A stretch of DNA of 11,369 nt from an uncultured Eubacteriales bacterium (lineage in GTDB: Bacteria; Bacillota; Clostridia; Oscillospirales; CAG-382). This document shows positions 1 through 7,597 of this stretch, piece by piece. A program made the position numbers and the translations under genes. Every line of letters begins with the position of its first letter. Positions within the stretch are counted from its first letter, which is position 1. The stretch lies in the NCBI GenBank assembly GCA_934444485.1, contig CAKSCN010000081.1:1-11369 (forward strand). Direction: 5' to 3'. The notes under the pieces are model-generated. The model worked only from the letters and a program-made list of their open reading frames with translations. It ran no database searches and had not been told where the DNA came from.

Positions 1-489
1 GCCCTTTATCGTGGAGAGGTGAGCAACCGCACCGAGGTCCATAACCTCCTGGGGGTTGGTCTCTGCGAGCATTGCGTAACCGGTCTGACGGCACGCATAT
101 ACGTCGGAGTGATCGCCGAAGATGTTAAGTGCATGAGATGCAACACAGCGAGCGGAAACGTGGATGACGTTCGGAAGAAGCTCACCTGCGATCTTGTACA
201 TATTCGGGATCATAAGGAGAAGTCCCTGAGAAGCGGTGTATGTAGTCGTGAGTGCGCCGGCTGCAAGGCTTCCGTGAACCGTACCTGCGGCACCCGCCTC
301 GGACTGCATCTCCATTACCTTTACCTTCTCGCCGAAGATGTTCTTGAGACCCGTTGCGGACCAAGTGTCGGTGAGTTCAGCCATTACGCTGGAAGGGGTG
401 ATCGGGTAGATCGCCGCTACTTCCGTAAAGGCATAGCTGACGTGAGCGGCGGCGGTATTGCCGTCCATTGAAATCTTTTTTCTTGCCAT
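1..489 (-). CDS. nifJ: Pyruvate:ferredoxin (flavodoxin) oxidoreductase, N-terminal part
   Basis: This is the first 163 codons of a gene that runs off the left edge; the family's usual length is about 1170 residues. The enzyme is cytoplasmic and oxidatively decarboxylates pyruvate with CoA to acetyl-CoA, CO2 and reduced ferredoxin, using thiamine diphosphate and iron-sulfur clusters. The visible part is the first pyrimidine-binding domain. It shows YPITPSS (residues 28-34), MQSEAGAAG (61-69) and SARCVASHALNIFGDHSDV (112-130). Thr31, Glu64 and Arg114 fall at the positions known in the Desulfovibrio africanus enzyme to contact pyruvate or the cofactor. The start ATG (489-487) lies 7 bases after a strong AGGAGGA (503-497). 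The iron-sulfur and TPP domains are outside the window. The promoter at 530-558 suggests independent transcription. Family assignment is very secure. Confidence 0.96.
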   Translation of the reverse strand, partial: MARKKISMDGNTAAAHVSYAFTEVAAIYPITPSSVMAELTDTWSATGLKNIFGEKVKVMEMQSEAGAAGTVHGSLAAGALTTTYTASQGLLLMIPNMYKIAGELLPNVIHVSARCVASHALNIFGDHSDVYACRQTGYAMLAETNPQEVMDLGAVAHLSTIKG

Positions 490-529
490 TTGTTTTTCCT
501 CCTATGCAGTTTGAATTTCAACGGGAAAT

Positions 530-558
530 ATTATATCACACTATACTTTAAAAGTAAA
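530..558 (-). promoter_or_regulatory. Sigma-A type promoter of nifJ
   Basis: Reading on the minus strand, TTTACT (558-553) is followed after exactly 17 bases by TATAAT (535-530). A TG one base upstream of the -10 makes it an extended -10 element. Transcription would start near 523, giving a leader of about 35 bases before the nifJ ATG. The surrounding 490-675 interval is AT-rich and otherwise holds only a weak 5-bp hairpin (629-649). No Rex-type inverted repeat was found. Confidence 0.75.
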
Positions 559-675
559 CAGGAAATTTGAATAATATTTGAGATGTTCCGTTAAACTTTT
601 TTAAATTTTGCATTTTGTCGAATAATAAGGTAAAAAGTGAGAAATTACCGTTCATTTGTTGTTAATTTATTGCCA

Positions 676-1752
676 TTAATCTATCACGTTCACGGTTACG
701 CCCGTGTCGAACTTTTCGCCCTCCAAAAGCGGACGAAGCTCTTTTCTGTCGATAATCTCGGCAATGCCGTTTATAACGCACTCCTGCGGACGCTTTGCGA
801 CGTAAACCTTTTGTCTTGTGCGCTCGCCGACGGTGAATTCAAGTCCCGGGAGAAGTGCGCCGCCGCCGGAAAGTGCGATGCCGCTGTCGCAGATATCTCC
901 GCAAAGCTCGGGGGGAGTGTTTTCGACGGTATATCTTATCGCCTCGACAAGCGACGACACGGTATCGGCATACGCCTCCCTCGTTTCCTGTGAGTAGAGG
1001 TTTATCTCCGCCGGGAGTCCCGTGGAAATATTGCGCCCTCTGACGTCAACTATGCCTCGGTCGGTTCTGACATTTGCCGAGCCTGCGATAATCTTGACCG
1101 TCTCCGCACTTCCTCTGCTTATCGCAACGTTGAACTCTCTCTTGATGTAGGCCGCAAGTGCGTCGTCAAAGGTCGTGCCGCTCACTTTGGAAGAGGTGTA
1201 GTTTGCGATTCCTCCGTTGACGACCACGGCAATCTCGGTTGTGCCGCCTCCTATGTTAACTATCATCGAGCCTCTGCCGCTCATCACGGGAAGTCCGGCT
1301 CCTATTGCCGCCGCCATGGGTTCCTCAATAAGCGACACCGACTTCATCCCTGCCTCGAGGCACACATCCTCAACCGCTCTTTTTTCGACCTCCGAAACGC
1401 CGCACGGCAGACAAACCACCGCTCTCGGACGTGAGGCGAACATCCCCCTTCCGGCTTTTTTGACGAAGTCACGAAGCATCATGACGGCAAAGTCGAAATC
1501 GGACACAACTCCCTCGGAAAGGGGACAGAGCGCCGCAATCTCGGCAGGGGTCTTGTCTATCATCTTCTTCGCTTCGCTTCCGGCGGCAATGACTCGTCCG
1601 CTCTTTTTCTCGTAGGCTATGGCGGACGGTTCTCTGACGCAAACGCCGTGTTCGGGGGTGTATATGTACGTATTGGACGTACCGAGGTCTATCCCTATAT
1701 AATCACTGCTCTGTGACCGCACCTGCCGCATCTGCTGCATATCGCTGTCCAT
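676..1752 (-). CDS. MreB/Mbl-like actin-family protein (divergent paralogue)
   Basis: This encodes a 358-residue bacterial actin homologue. MreB proteins polymerise with ATP on the inner face of the membrane and guide cell-wall synthesis. The actin-fold signatures are all present: phosphate-1 IGIDLGTSNTYIY (19-31), the Glu loop LIEEPMAAAIGAG (141-153), phosphate-2 VNIGGGTTEIAV (165-176) and the adenosine motif ALSGGGALLPGL (293-304). VRGRNISTGLPAEI (237-250) is also MreB-like. Divergence is clear: the usual GGDxFD segment reads SGTTFD (191-196), and the N-terminus is a hydrophilic extension without an obvious amphipathic membrane helix. AAAGGA (1758-1753) abuts the first ATG with no spacer, so Met5 (1740) at 12 bases may be the real start. 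The gene is last in an operon, 5 bases after the PatB-like gene. No mreC, mreD or rod genes are nearby. Family is secure; exact role is unknown. Confidence 0.9.
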   Translation of the reverse strand: MDSDMQQMRQVRSQSSDYIGIDLGTSNTYIYTPEHGVCVREPSAIAYEKKSGRVIAAGSEAKKMIDKTPAEIAALCPLSEGVVSDFDFAVMMLRDFVKKAGRGMFASRPRAVVCLPCGVSEVEKRAVEDVCLEAGMKSVSLIEEPMAAAIGAGLPVMSGRGSMIVNIGGGTTEIAVVVNGGIANYTSSKVSGTTFDDALAAYIKREFNVAISRGSAETVKIIAGSANVRTDRGIVDVRGRNISTGLPAEINLYSQETREAYADTVSSLVEAIRYTVENTPPELCGDICDSGIALSGGGALLPGLEFTVGERTRQKVYVAKRPQECVINGIAEIIDRKELRPLLEGEKFDTGVTVNVID

Positions 1753-1757
1753 TCCTT

Positions 1758-2939
1758 TCAGTTTACTTTGTCGGCGAATGCCGCCGCACCGTTTTTCAAT
1801 CTCTCCAAACCGTCGTTCAGCACCGACTTCGGGCAGGCGAGGTTCATGCGCAGGAATTTTCCTCCGTCCCCTCGGTAAACGCCGCCGTCGCTCAGGTAAA
1901 GTCCGGTTTCGCTTCTTATGAAACGTGCAAGCTCGGACGACATTCTTCCCTCTCCGAGAAGCTCTGCGCAGTCAAGCCACATGAGGTAGGTTGCGTATGA
2001 GCGCACGGGGCGTATGCCGCACACATTGCATGAAATATAATCCTCTGCGGTGCGTCTGTTTTCAAAAAGGTACTCACGCAGCTCATCGAGCCACTCTCCT
2101 CCGAAGCGGAATGCGGACACCGCCGCCGTCACTGCAAAAATGTTGGGTTCGGCGACCTCGTCTGTGTTGAGCGCACGCCAAAGCCTGTGGTGCAGAAACT
2201 TATTCGGCACGTATGCCGCCGCAGTCTGGATACCGGCTATATTGAACGCCTTTGTCGGCGCAAGACAGCTGACGCTTATGTCACGGCAGGTATCGGAAAC
2301 CGACGCAAACGGCACATATCCCTTTCCGGGAGCGGTGAGGTCGCAGTGTATTTCGTCGGATATGACGGTAACTCCGTGCTTTCGGCAAAGCTCGCCGACT
2401 TTTGCGATGGTGACTCTGTCCCATATGTTGCCGCTGGGGTTCTGCGGATTGCAGAGTATCATGAGGGTCGTCTGCGGATCGGAGAGCTTCCTTTCAAGGT
2501 CGCAGAAATCCATGGAGTAAGCCTCCCCGTCGTACACAAGGCGGTTTTCGACGACATTTCTGCCGTTGTTCACTATCGAGTTGAAAAATATATTGTAGGT
2601 CGGCGTCTGCACGAGGACATTCTCGCCGACGGTCGTGAGCTTTCTTACGGCACTCGATATTATCGGCACGACTCCCGTCGCAAAGATAAGCTTATCTTTA
2701 TCGAGAACCGTCCCATGGCGGATTTCCCACCACTGTGCGTAAGCGTCCGCCCATTCTCCGTCGGTCTCGGAGTAGCCGAAAACTCCCTGCCGTGCTTTTT
2801 CGAGTATCGCTTCTTTCACGGCAGGCGCTGTCTCAAAGTCCATATCAGCAACCCACATCGGAAGCTCTCCCTCCCCGACGTTCCACTTGAGCGAACCCGT
2901 ACCGCGGCGGTCGATTATTTTGTCAAAATCGTACTTCAT
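1758..2939 (-). CDS. PatB/MalY-type PLP-dependent C-S lyase/aminotransferase
   Basis: This is a 393-residue fold-type I PLP enzyme of the class I/II aminotransferase superfamily, PatB/MalY subgroup. Members cleave C-S bonds of cystathionine or cysteine conjugates to pyruvate, ammonia and a thiol. The start matches the family (DFDKIIDRRGTGSLKW, 4-19; then LPMWVADMDF, 26-35). PLP contacts are visible: PTYNIFF (113-119), NPQNPSG (164-170), SDEIHCD (194-200), the Schiff-base lysine Lys230 in APTKAFNIAG (227-236) and the carboxylate-binding Arg364 in FLRMNLACP (362-370). Length is normal and nothing is missing. AGAGG lies 8 bases before the ATG. It is the middle gene of the leftward operon. Subgroup is secure; the physiological substrate (beta-lyase or aminotransferase) cannot be read from sequence. 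Confidence 0.93.
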   Translation of the reverse strand: MKYDFDKIIDRRGTGSLKWNVGEGELPMWVADMDFETAPAVKEAILEKARQGVFGYSETDGEWADAYAQWWEIRHGTVLDKDKLIFATGVVPIISSAVRKLTTVGENVLVQTPTYNIFFNSIVNNGRNVVENRLVYDGEAYSMDFCDLERKLSDPQTTLMILCNPQNPSGNIWDRVTIAKVGELCRKHGVTVISDEIHCDLTAPGKGYVPFASVSDTCRDISVSCLAPTKAFNIAGIQTAAAYVPNKFLHHRLWRALNTDEVAEPNIFAVTAAVSAFRFGGEWLDELREYLFENRRTAEDYISCNVCGIRPVRSYATYLMWLDCAELLGEGRMSSELARFIRSETGLYLSDGGVYRGDGGKFLRMNLACPKSVLNDGLERLKNGAAAFADKVN

Positions 2940-2969
2940 TGCTGTTTCCTCTCTGCCGGCGGCTTTTTG

Positions 2970-3806
2970 TCACTCGGCGATTATCTCGGTCTTCGACGGG
3001 TCAATTTTCGTTTTGTCGAGAGTGAGAATGCCTATTCCGCCGCATTTTATTATGCCGCCGCTCGGATTTATGATGCTGTCTATCTCTCCCGCCGCCTCGA
3101 CGTCCACAGTCGAATACTCAAACGCAAGCGTCGTATTCACAAAGCGGCAGTTTCTCACCGTAAGCCCGTCTATGTAGCAGAGTCCCTGAAGGCTCTCTAT
3201 CGTGCAGTCGATAAGCGTGAGGTTCTTTGCGTTCCAGCCGAGGTATTCGCCGGTGATAAAAGAATTTCTGACCGTCACGTTCTCGGAGTTCCAGAAGGCG
3301 TCCTTGGAAAGAAGCTTCGAGTCTTTCACGACCACATTCTTCGCACCGTCGAACGAGTAATTTCCCGTGAGCGTAAGCCCCGAGACTTCGGCGTTTTCAC
3401 AGTTCATCGCAAGGTAATCGCCGTTTGCCGTCACATTTTCGAGCTTTATGTTTTTGCAGCTCCAGAGGGTCTCTGCGGCGTGCGGCATTGCGACGTTTTT
3501 CAGGTTTATTCCGTCGCACCGTCTGAAAGTCTTGGGCGCTTCGATAACGGTGTCTTCAATCGTTATGTTCTTCGTGTACCATATTCCGGCACGTGCGTTT
3601 TCAAAAAGCACGCAGTCCTTAAGGTAAAAGTTCTCGCCGTACCAGAGCGGATACTTCCACCTGAACATACTTCCGTAAAGCTTTATGTCACGGCACTCCT
3701 TGAGCGGAGATTCGCCGTCGTCGAATATGGTGTTGTATATTTCGAGGTTGCTCTTGTTGAAAAGCGCACGCTCTCCCGTCAAAAATTCACGTTCGATTCT
3801 TTCCAT
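2970..3806 (-). CDS. DUF3737 family protein, predicted right-handed beta-helix
   Basis: This is a 278-residue protein of the DUF3737 family, whose biochemical function I do not know. About eleven rungs repeat with a period of 19-21 residues, each opening with a short turn such as CKN, AKN, SEN or CDG followed by an alternating hydrophobic strand. The turn residues fall at 20, 40, 59, 80, 99, 119, 138, 157, 176, 195 and 214. This regular ladder is what a parallel beta-helix (pectate-lyase-like) looks like in sequence. No signal peptide or membrane segment is visible, so it is probably cytoplasmic. Many aromatic and Asn residues line the rungs, as in carbohydrate-binding helices, but no catalytic motif stands out. 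It is the first gene of the leftward operon, behind a consensus promoter. AGGAGAGGG precedes the ATG at a slightly long distance, and there is no better in-frame start. Confidence 0.88.
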   Translation of the reverse strand: MERIEREFLTGERALFNKSNLEIYNTIFDDGESPLKECRDIKLYGSMFRWKYPLWYGENFYLKDCVLFENARAGIWYTKNITIEDTVIEAPKTFRRCDGINLKNVAMPHAAETLWSCKNIKLENVTANGDYLAMNCENAEVSGLTLTGNYSFDGAKNVVVKDSKLLSKDAFWNSENVTVRNSFITGEYLGWNAKNLTLIDCTIESLQGLCYIDGLTVRNCRFVNTTLAFEYSTVDVEAAGEIDSIINPSGGIIKCGGIGILTLDKTKIDPSKTEIIAE

Positions 3807-3856
3807 TTCGGGTATCTTCCCTCTCCTTTCGGCATTGCTGTCGTTTCACGGATAAC

Positions 3857-3885
3857 ATTCTATCACATTTAAAGGGAAATGTCAA
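3857..3885 (-). promoter_or_regulatory. Consensus promoter of the DUF3737-patB-mreB-like operon
   Basis: On the minus strand a perfect -35 TTGACA (3885-3880) is followed after 17 bases by TAGAAT (3862-3857), with a TG one base upstream of the -10. Transcription would start near 3850, giving a leader of about 44 bases to the ATG at 3806. The -35 box overlaps that of the rightward promoter. Confidence 0.82.
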
Positions 3886-3907
3886 TCGTCGAAGTTTAAA
3901 ATATAAT
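3879..3907 (+). promoter_or_regulatory. Divergent promoter of the ABC exporter operon
   Basis: ATGTCA (3879-3884, 4 of 6 matches to TTGACA) and a perfect TATAAT (3902-3907) are 17 bases apart. The -10 box overlaps the most upstream in-frame ATG (3906), so that ATG lies before the likely transcription start near 3914 and cannot serve as the translation start. A second possible extended -10, TGGTAAAAT (3958-3966), lies downstream but lacks a -35. Confidence 0.65.
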
Positions 3908-3986
3908 GTACGAAATTACAATGTTTTCAAAAAAGTGCAGAACTGCGCACGTTTTTATGGTAAAATGTTGCGGTAAACTGCGAAAC

Positions 3987-3991
3987 GGAGG
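3987..3991 (+). promoter_or_regulatory. Shine-Dalgarno sequence of the first ABC gene
   Basis: GGAGG sits 10 bases before an ACG codon (4002-4004). That is exactly where homologous half-transporters begin (Met-Lys-x-x-Leu-Lys-Tyr-Leu-Lys-Pro). No ATG, GTG or TTG lies in frame at normal spacing. The next ATG (4032) is 40 bases away, and the upstream ATG (3957) has no ribosome binding site of its own. Confidence 0.55.
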
Positions 3992-4001
3992 AAACAAAGC
4001 C

Positions 4002-5750
4002 ACGAAATTCATACTTAAATATCTGAAACCCATGCGGGCAAAAATCGCTTTCGGCATGACCTTAAAGCTTCTCGGCACGTCAACCGACCTTTTTCTTCCG
4101 CTCATGCTCGAATATCTTATCGACACCGTCGTTCCGAGGCGTGATATGCGCGTGATTCTTCTCTGCGGAATTTCGATGGTGCTTCTGTCGCTTGCCGGCT
4201 GGAGACTCAACATTTCCGCAAACCGTTCCGCCTCACGTGTTGCACGGGACTGCGACGAGAGAATACGTCACGACCTTTACAGTGCCGTCTGCGAGCTTTC
4301 GTGTGAGGATGCGGACAAATTCACCGTCGCCTCACTCGAATCGAGGCTTACCTCGGACACCTACGAGCTTCACGGCATGATAGGAATGCTCCAGCGCATA
4401 GGCATACGTGCGCCGATACTTCTTCTCGGCGGAATAACCGTGACTCTTTTCATGGAACCCGTCCTCACTCTCGTTCTTGCGGCGACGCTTCCCTTCATAT
4501 TTTTTGTTGTGAGTTTCGTGTCGAAAAAAGGCATCTCCCTTTACTCGGAGGCAAGAAACGCCTCGGACGAGACGGTGAGAATCGTGCGTGAAAACACCCT
4601 CGGCGTGAGAGTCATAAAGGCGCTGTCACGCACCGAAAGAGAATCCGAACGCTTCGGAACGGCAAACTCCGAACAGACGAAGAAAGAAACCGACGCAGGC
4701 GGCGTTATGGCAATAACAAATCCGTCGATAAACTTCTTTCTCAACTGCGGACTTGTGCTTATCGTTCTTGTCGGCGCTTACAGAGTGCAGGCGGGACTTT
4801 GCGCTCCGGGTGTTATAATCGCTTTCATGAACTATTTCACGATGATATCCAACGCACTTCTCTCGATAACGAAGATATTTGTGCGTGTGTCGAGCGGCAC
4901 GGCGTCCGCAAAGCGAATCGAGGCTGTGACCGAATGTCCCCGTGAGGCATACAGGGTGTACGGCGACGAAAAATACGACGGCAAAGCTGTGGTGTTCGAC
5001 GGTGTATCGTTCGCCTACGCAAACGGCAGAAATGTAATTGAGGATATATCGTTCTCTCTCGAACACGGCAAAACTCTCGGCATAATCGGCGCAACCGGAA
5101 GCGGAAAATCGACAGTAGTCAACCTCATTCTCGGACTCTATGAGCCGACAAAGGGAAAGGTGTACATAGACGGAAAGTCAAAGGGCGCATACGATGAAAA
5201 AGGTGCGGAGGGCAGAAAAGAGTTTCGTCAAAAATTCGGCAGTGCCTCGCAGACTCCGTTCCTTTACGCCGACACGATAGGAGAAAACATCGATTTCGGC
5301 AGAGGCCTCGGAAACGACGAGATACACAGTGCCGCAGAAACGGCGCAGGCGGCTGAGTTTATTGCGGAAAAGGAAGGCGGTTTCGGCTTCGTACTCGCTC
5401 CGAAGGGGTCAAATCTCTCAGGCGGTCAGAAGCAGAGACTCACTGTCGCACGTGCCGTCGCCGGAAAGCCGGAGATAATAATCCTCGACGACTCCTCGAG
5501 CGCACTCGACTACAAAACCGACGCCGCACTGCGCACCGAACTCAAAAAGCTCGGCGGAAAGCACACGGTGATAATCGTCGCACAGCGGATAAGCACGGTT
5601 ATGAATGCGGACACAATCCTCGTTCTCGACGGCGGCAGGCTTGCGGCGAAGGGTACGCACACCGAGCTTTACGAAAACTGCCGCATTTTCAGAGACATAT
5701 GCGACATTCAGATGAAGAGTGCCGTCCGCACCGAAAGGAGCAACGCATGA
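4002..5750 (+). CDS. ABC exporter half-transporter, degenerate-site subunit
   Basis: This is a type I ABC exporter half-transporter: an N-terminal six-helix membrane domain (about residues 14-300) fused to a C-terminal ATPase domain (about 330-582). With the next gene it should form a heterodimeric inner-membrane pump; the substrate is unknown. Numbered from the ACG at 4002, the motifs are Walker A GATGSGKST (363-371), Q-loop SQTPFLY, signature LSGGQ (472-476) and Walker B IIILDD. Asp497 replaces the catalytic Glu, and Gln528 (VAQRIS) replaces the switch His. Both changes mark the non-hydrolysing site typical of TM287/288- or LmrCD-type pairs. The start is uncertain: the open frame extends to 3906, but that ATG lies in the promoter. 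The chosen ACG follows a good GGAGG, with ATG 3957 or 4032 as alternatives. The stop overlaps the next start as ATGA. Family call is firm, start is not. Confidence 0.9.
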   Translation, partial: TKFILKYLKPMRAKIAFGMTLKLLGTSTDLFLPLMLEYLIDTVVPRRDMRVILLCGISMVLLSLAGWRLNISANRSASRVARDCDERIRHDLYSAVCELSCEDADKFTVASLESRLTSDTYELHGMIGMLQRIGIRAPILLLGGITVTLFMEPVLTLVLAATLPFIFFVVSFVSKKGISLYSEARNASDETVRIVRENTLGVRVIKALSRTERESERFGTANSEQTKKETDAGGVMAITNPSINFFLNCGLVLIVLVGAYRVQAGLCAPGVIIAFMNYFTMISNALLSITKIFVRVSSGTASAKRIEAVTECPREAYRVYGDEKYDGKAVVFDGVSFAYANGRNVIEDISFSLEHGKTLGIIGATGSGKSTVVNLILGLYEPTKGKVYIDGKSKGAYDEKGAEGRKEFRQKFGSASQTPFLYADTIGENIDFGRGLGNDEIHSAAETAQAAEFIAEKEGGFGFVLAPKGSNLSGGQKQRLTVARAVAGKPEIIILDDSSSALDYKTDAALRTELKKLGGKHTVIIVAQRISTVMNADTILVLDGGRLAAKGTHTELYENCRIFRDICDIQMKSAVRTERSNA

Positions 5751-7528
5751 ACAGCCGACCGAAAGGAATAAAAAACGGAGCGCCCGTCATGAAGCTCCGT
5801 CATTCAAAAACATACGTACTGAAGAAAATCGGCGGCTATCTTCTTCATCACATACCCTCGCTTGCGGCGGCTCTTGCGCTTATGATACTCTCGAATCTTC
5901 TCTCGCTTGCCGATCCCAAGGTTGCCGGAACGGCGGTTGACGCAATAAAAGAGGGCGGCGTGGATTTCGCCACGGTTTTCCGCTGCTGTGCGGTCATGGC
6001 GGCTCTTTACACGGCGTCGGCGGCACTTTCGTACATACTGTCGCTCGTAATGCTCGGCATTTCCAAGAAGATAACAAAGCAGATGCGCCGTGATATTTTC
6101 GACAAGCTCTCTACGCTTCCGACGTCGTTTTTCGACTCGCATCAGACCGGCGACATAATAAGCCGCATTTCGTATGACGTAGATACGCTCGGCTCCTCCC
6201 TTGCAAGCGACGTTATCCAGCTCGGCGCAAGCTTTATCACGGTGGTGGGCGCATTCGTCATGATGTGTACAATAAGCGTGCCGATGCTTTCGATTTTCGC
6301 CGTTACCGTACCGATGACCGTCGCTTTTACGGTATACAAAACAAAGCGTGTGCGCCCTCTTTTCAGGAAGCGTTCGGAAAAACTCGGAGTACTCAACGCC
6401 TACGTCGAGGAAACGGTTTCGGGTGTGCGGACAATAAAGTCATACGGCAAAGAGGACGTTTTTCTCTCACGCTTTGACAAGTGCAACAAGTCGGCTATGG
6501 ACGCTTACTGCGACGCCGAATGTCATGCCGTCGTGACGGGACCATCCGTAAGCCTTATCAACAACATCTCCCTCTCGCTCATAAGCGTTCTCGGTGCGGT
6601 GTTCTACCTTAACGGCACTGTGTCGCTCGGCAAAATATCGTCCTTCATTCTCTATTCGAGAAAGTTCTCCGGACCGATAAACGAAGCGGCGAACATCATG
6701 AGTGAGTTTCAGTCGGCGCTCTCGGCGGCGGACAGAATATTCTCGCTTCTTGAGGAAACTCCGGAGATCCCGGACGACGGCAACGAAGAGCTTCATGTGA
6801 CAAACGGCGACGTTTCGTTTTCTCACGTGACCTTCGGCTACGGCACGGACAAAGCGGTACTCCGTGACTTCTCCCTTGACGTAAAGGGCGGAGAGAGAAT
6901 TGCGATAGTCGGTCACACCGGTGCCGGAAAGACGACTATTATAAATCTTCTCATGCGCTTTTACGACCCCGATTCCGGCGTGATAACGATAGACGGCAAG
7001 GATATTTCGACCGTCACGAGGAAAAGTCTGCGCCGTGCCTTTGCGATGGTGCTTCAGGACACATGGCTCTTCGGCGGCACGGTTGCGGAAAACATCGCCT
7101 ACGGCTGCGACAGTGCGACTCTTGACGACGTTAAGCGTGCGGCACGTGCGGCGAAAATCTCCGACTTCATAGAATCGCTTCCCGACGGCTACGACACCGT
7201 GATAAGCGACGACCGCACCGGAATTTCCAAAGGTCAGAAGCAGCTGCTCACAATCGCCCGTGCAATGCTCGTTCCCTCCGAGATACTCATTCTCGACGAG
7301 GCGACCTCGAACGTTGACTCCGCCACGGAAAAGCTTCTGTCGGACGCCATGTGCGAGCTTATGAAGGGCAGAACCTGCTTTATAATCGCTCACCGTCTAT
7401 CGACCGTCGAAAACGCCGACAGGATAATAGTTCTCGACGAGGGGGTAATTGCCGAAAGCGGCACGCACGCAGAGCTTCTCGCACTCGGAGGCAAATATGC
7501 TGCGCTGTATACGTCTCAGTTTGAGTAA
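5747..7528 (+). CDS. ABC exporter half-transporter, catalytically intact subunit
   Basis: This 593-residue half-transporter is the partner of the preceding gene. The membrane domain has six helices (the first two at about 35-55 and 80-104), and the ATPase domain follows from about residue 360. Walker A is GHTGAGKTT (389-397), Walker B ILILDE has the catalytic Glu518, and the switch His is His549 (IIAHRLS). The signature is non-canonical, ISKGQ (493-497) instead of LSGGQ. So the active ATP site pairs this subunit's Walker motifs with the partner's LSGGQ, while the degenerate site pairs the partner's LDD with this ISKGQ. The ATG at 5747 is preferred over the frame's first ATG (5699) because AGGAG (5736-5740) lies 6 bases upstream and the ATGA overlap with the previous stop allows coupled translation. 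The transported compound cannot be inferred. Confidence 0.94.
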   Translation: MNSRPKGIKNGAPVMKLRHSKTYVLKKIGGYLLHHIPSLAAALALMILSNLLSLADPKVAGTAVDAIKEGGVDFATVFRCCAVMAALYTASAALSYILSLVMLGISKKITKQMRRDIFDKLSTLPTSFFDSHQTGDIISRISYDVDTLGSSLASDVIQLGASFITVVGAFVMMCTISVPMLSIFAVTVPMTVAFTVYKTKRVRPLFRKRSEKLGVLNAYVEETVSGVRTIKSYGKEDVFLSRFDKCNKSAMDAYCDAECHAVVTGPSVSLINNISLSLISVLGAVFYLNGTVSLGKISSFILYSRKFSGPINEAANIMSEFQSALSAADRIFSLLEETPEIPDDGNEELHVTNGDVSFSHVTFGYGTDKAVLRDFSLDVKGGERIAIVGHTGAGKTTIINLLMRFYDPDSGVITIDGKDISTVTRKSLRRAFAMVLQDTWLFGGTVAENIAYGCDSATLDDVKRAARAAKISDFIESLPDGYDTVISDDRTGISKGQKQLLTIARAMLVPSEILILDEATSNVDSATEKLLSDAMCELMKGRTCFIIAHRLSTVENADRIIVLDEGVIAESGTHAELLALGGKYAALYTSQFE

Positions 7529-7532
7529 GCAC

Positions 7533-7561
7533 TTGACAAAAAGTAAATAATGGTGTATTAT
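7533..7561 (+). promoter_or_regulatory. Promoter of the CmpB-type membrane protein gene
   Basis: A perfect TTGACA (7533-7538) starts 5 bases after the ABC gene's stop codon and is followed after 17 bases by TATTAT (7556-7561). Transcription would begin near 7568, about 30 bases before the ATG. No terminator separates it from the ABC operon, so readthrough may also contribute. Confidence 0.8.
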
Positions 7562-7597
7562 ATTGGGTGTTAAAATTCCGCAAAGAGGAGACGCATA

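Noticed and set aside
629..649. GGTAA/TTACC hairpin as a terminator for the MreB-like gene
   Set aside because: It has only a 5-bp AT-rich stem, an 11-base loop and no uninterrupted T run on the minus strand, so it is too weak to call.
656..675. TTGTTAA near the end of the MreB-like gene as a possible Rex redox-regulator site for nifJ
   Set aside because: Only one half-site is present. The second half, TTAACAA after four bases, is missing, and the site is about 100 bases upstream of the promoter.
2187..3872. Plus-strand open frame of 561 codons opposite the PatB and DUF3737 genes
   Set aside because: It spans the boundary of two clear minus-strand genes, has no recognisable motifs and no ribosome binding site. 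It is an antisense frame kept open by the codon bias of the real genes.
3965..3976. Three-codon upstream reading frame (ATG TTG CGG TAA) before the first ABC gene
   Set aside because: It has no ribosome binding site and is so short that it is likely chance.
6467..7393. Minus-strand open frame of 308 codons opposite the second ABC gene
   Set aside because: It is a shadow of the ATPase domain coding sequence, with no motif or start signal of its own.
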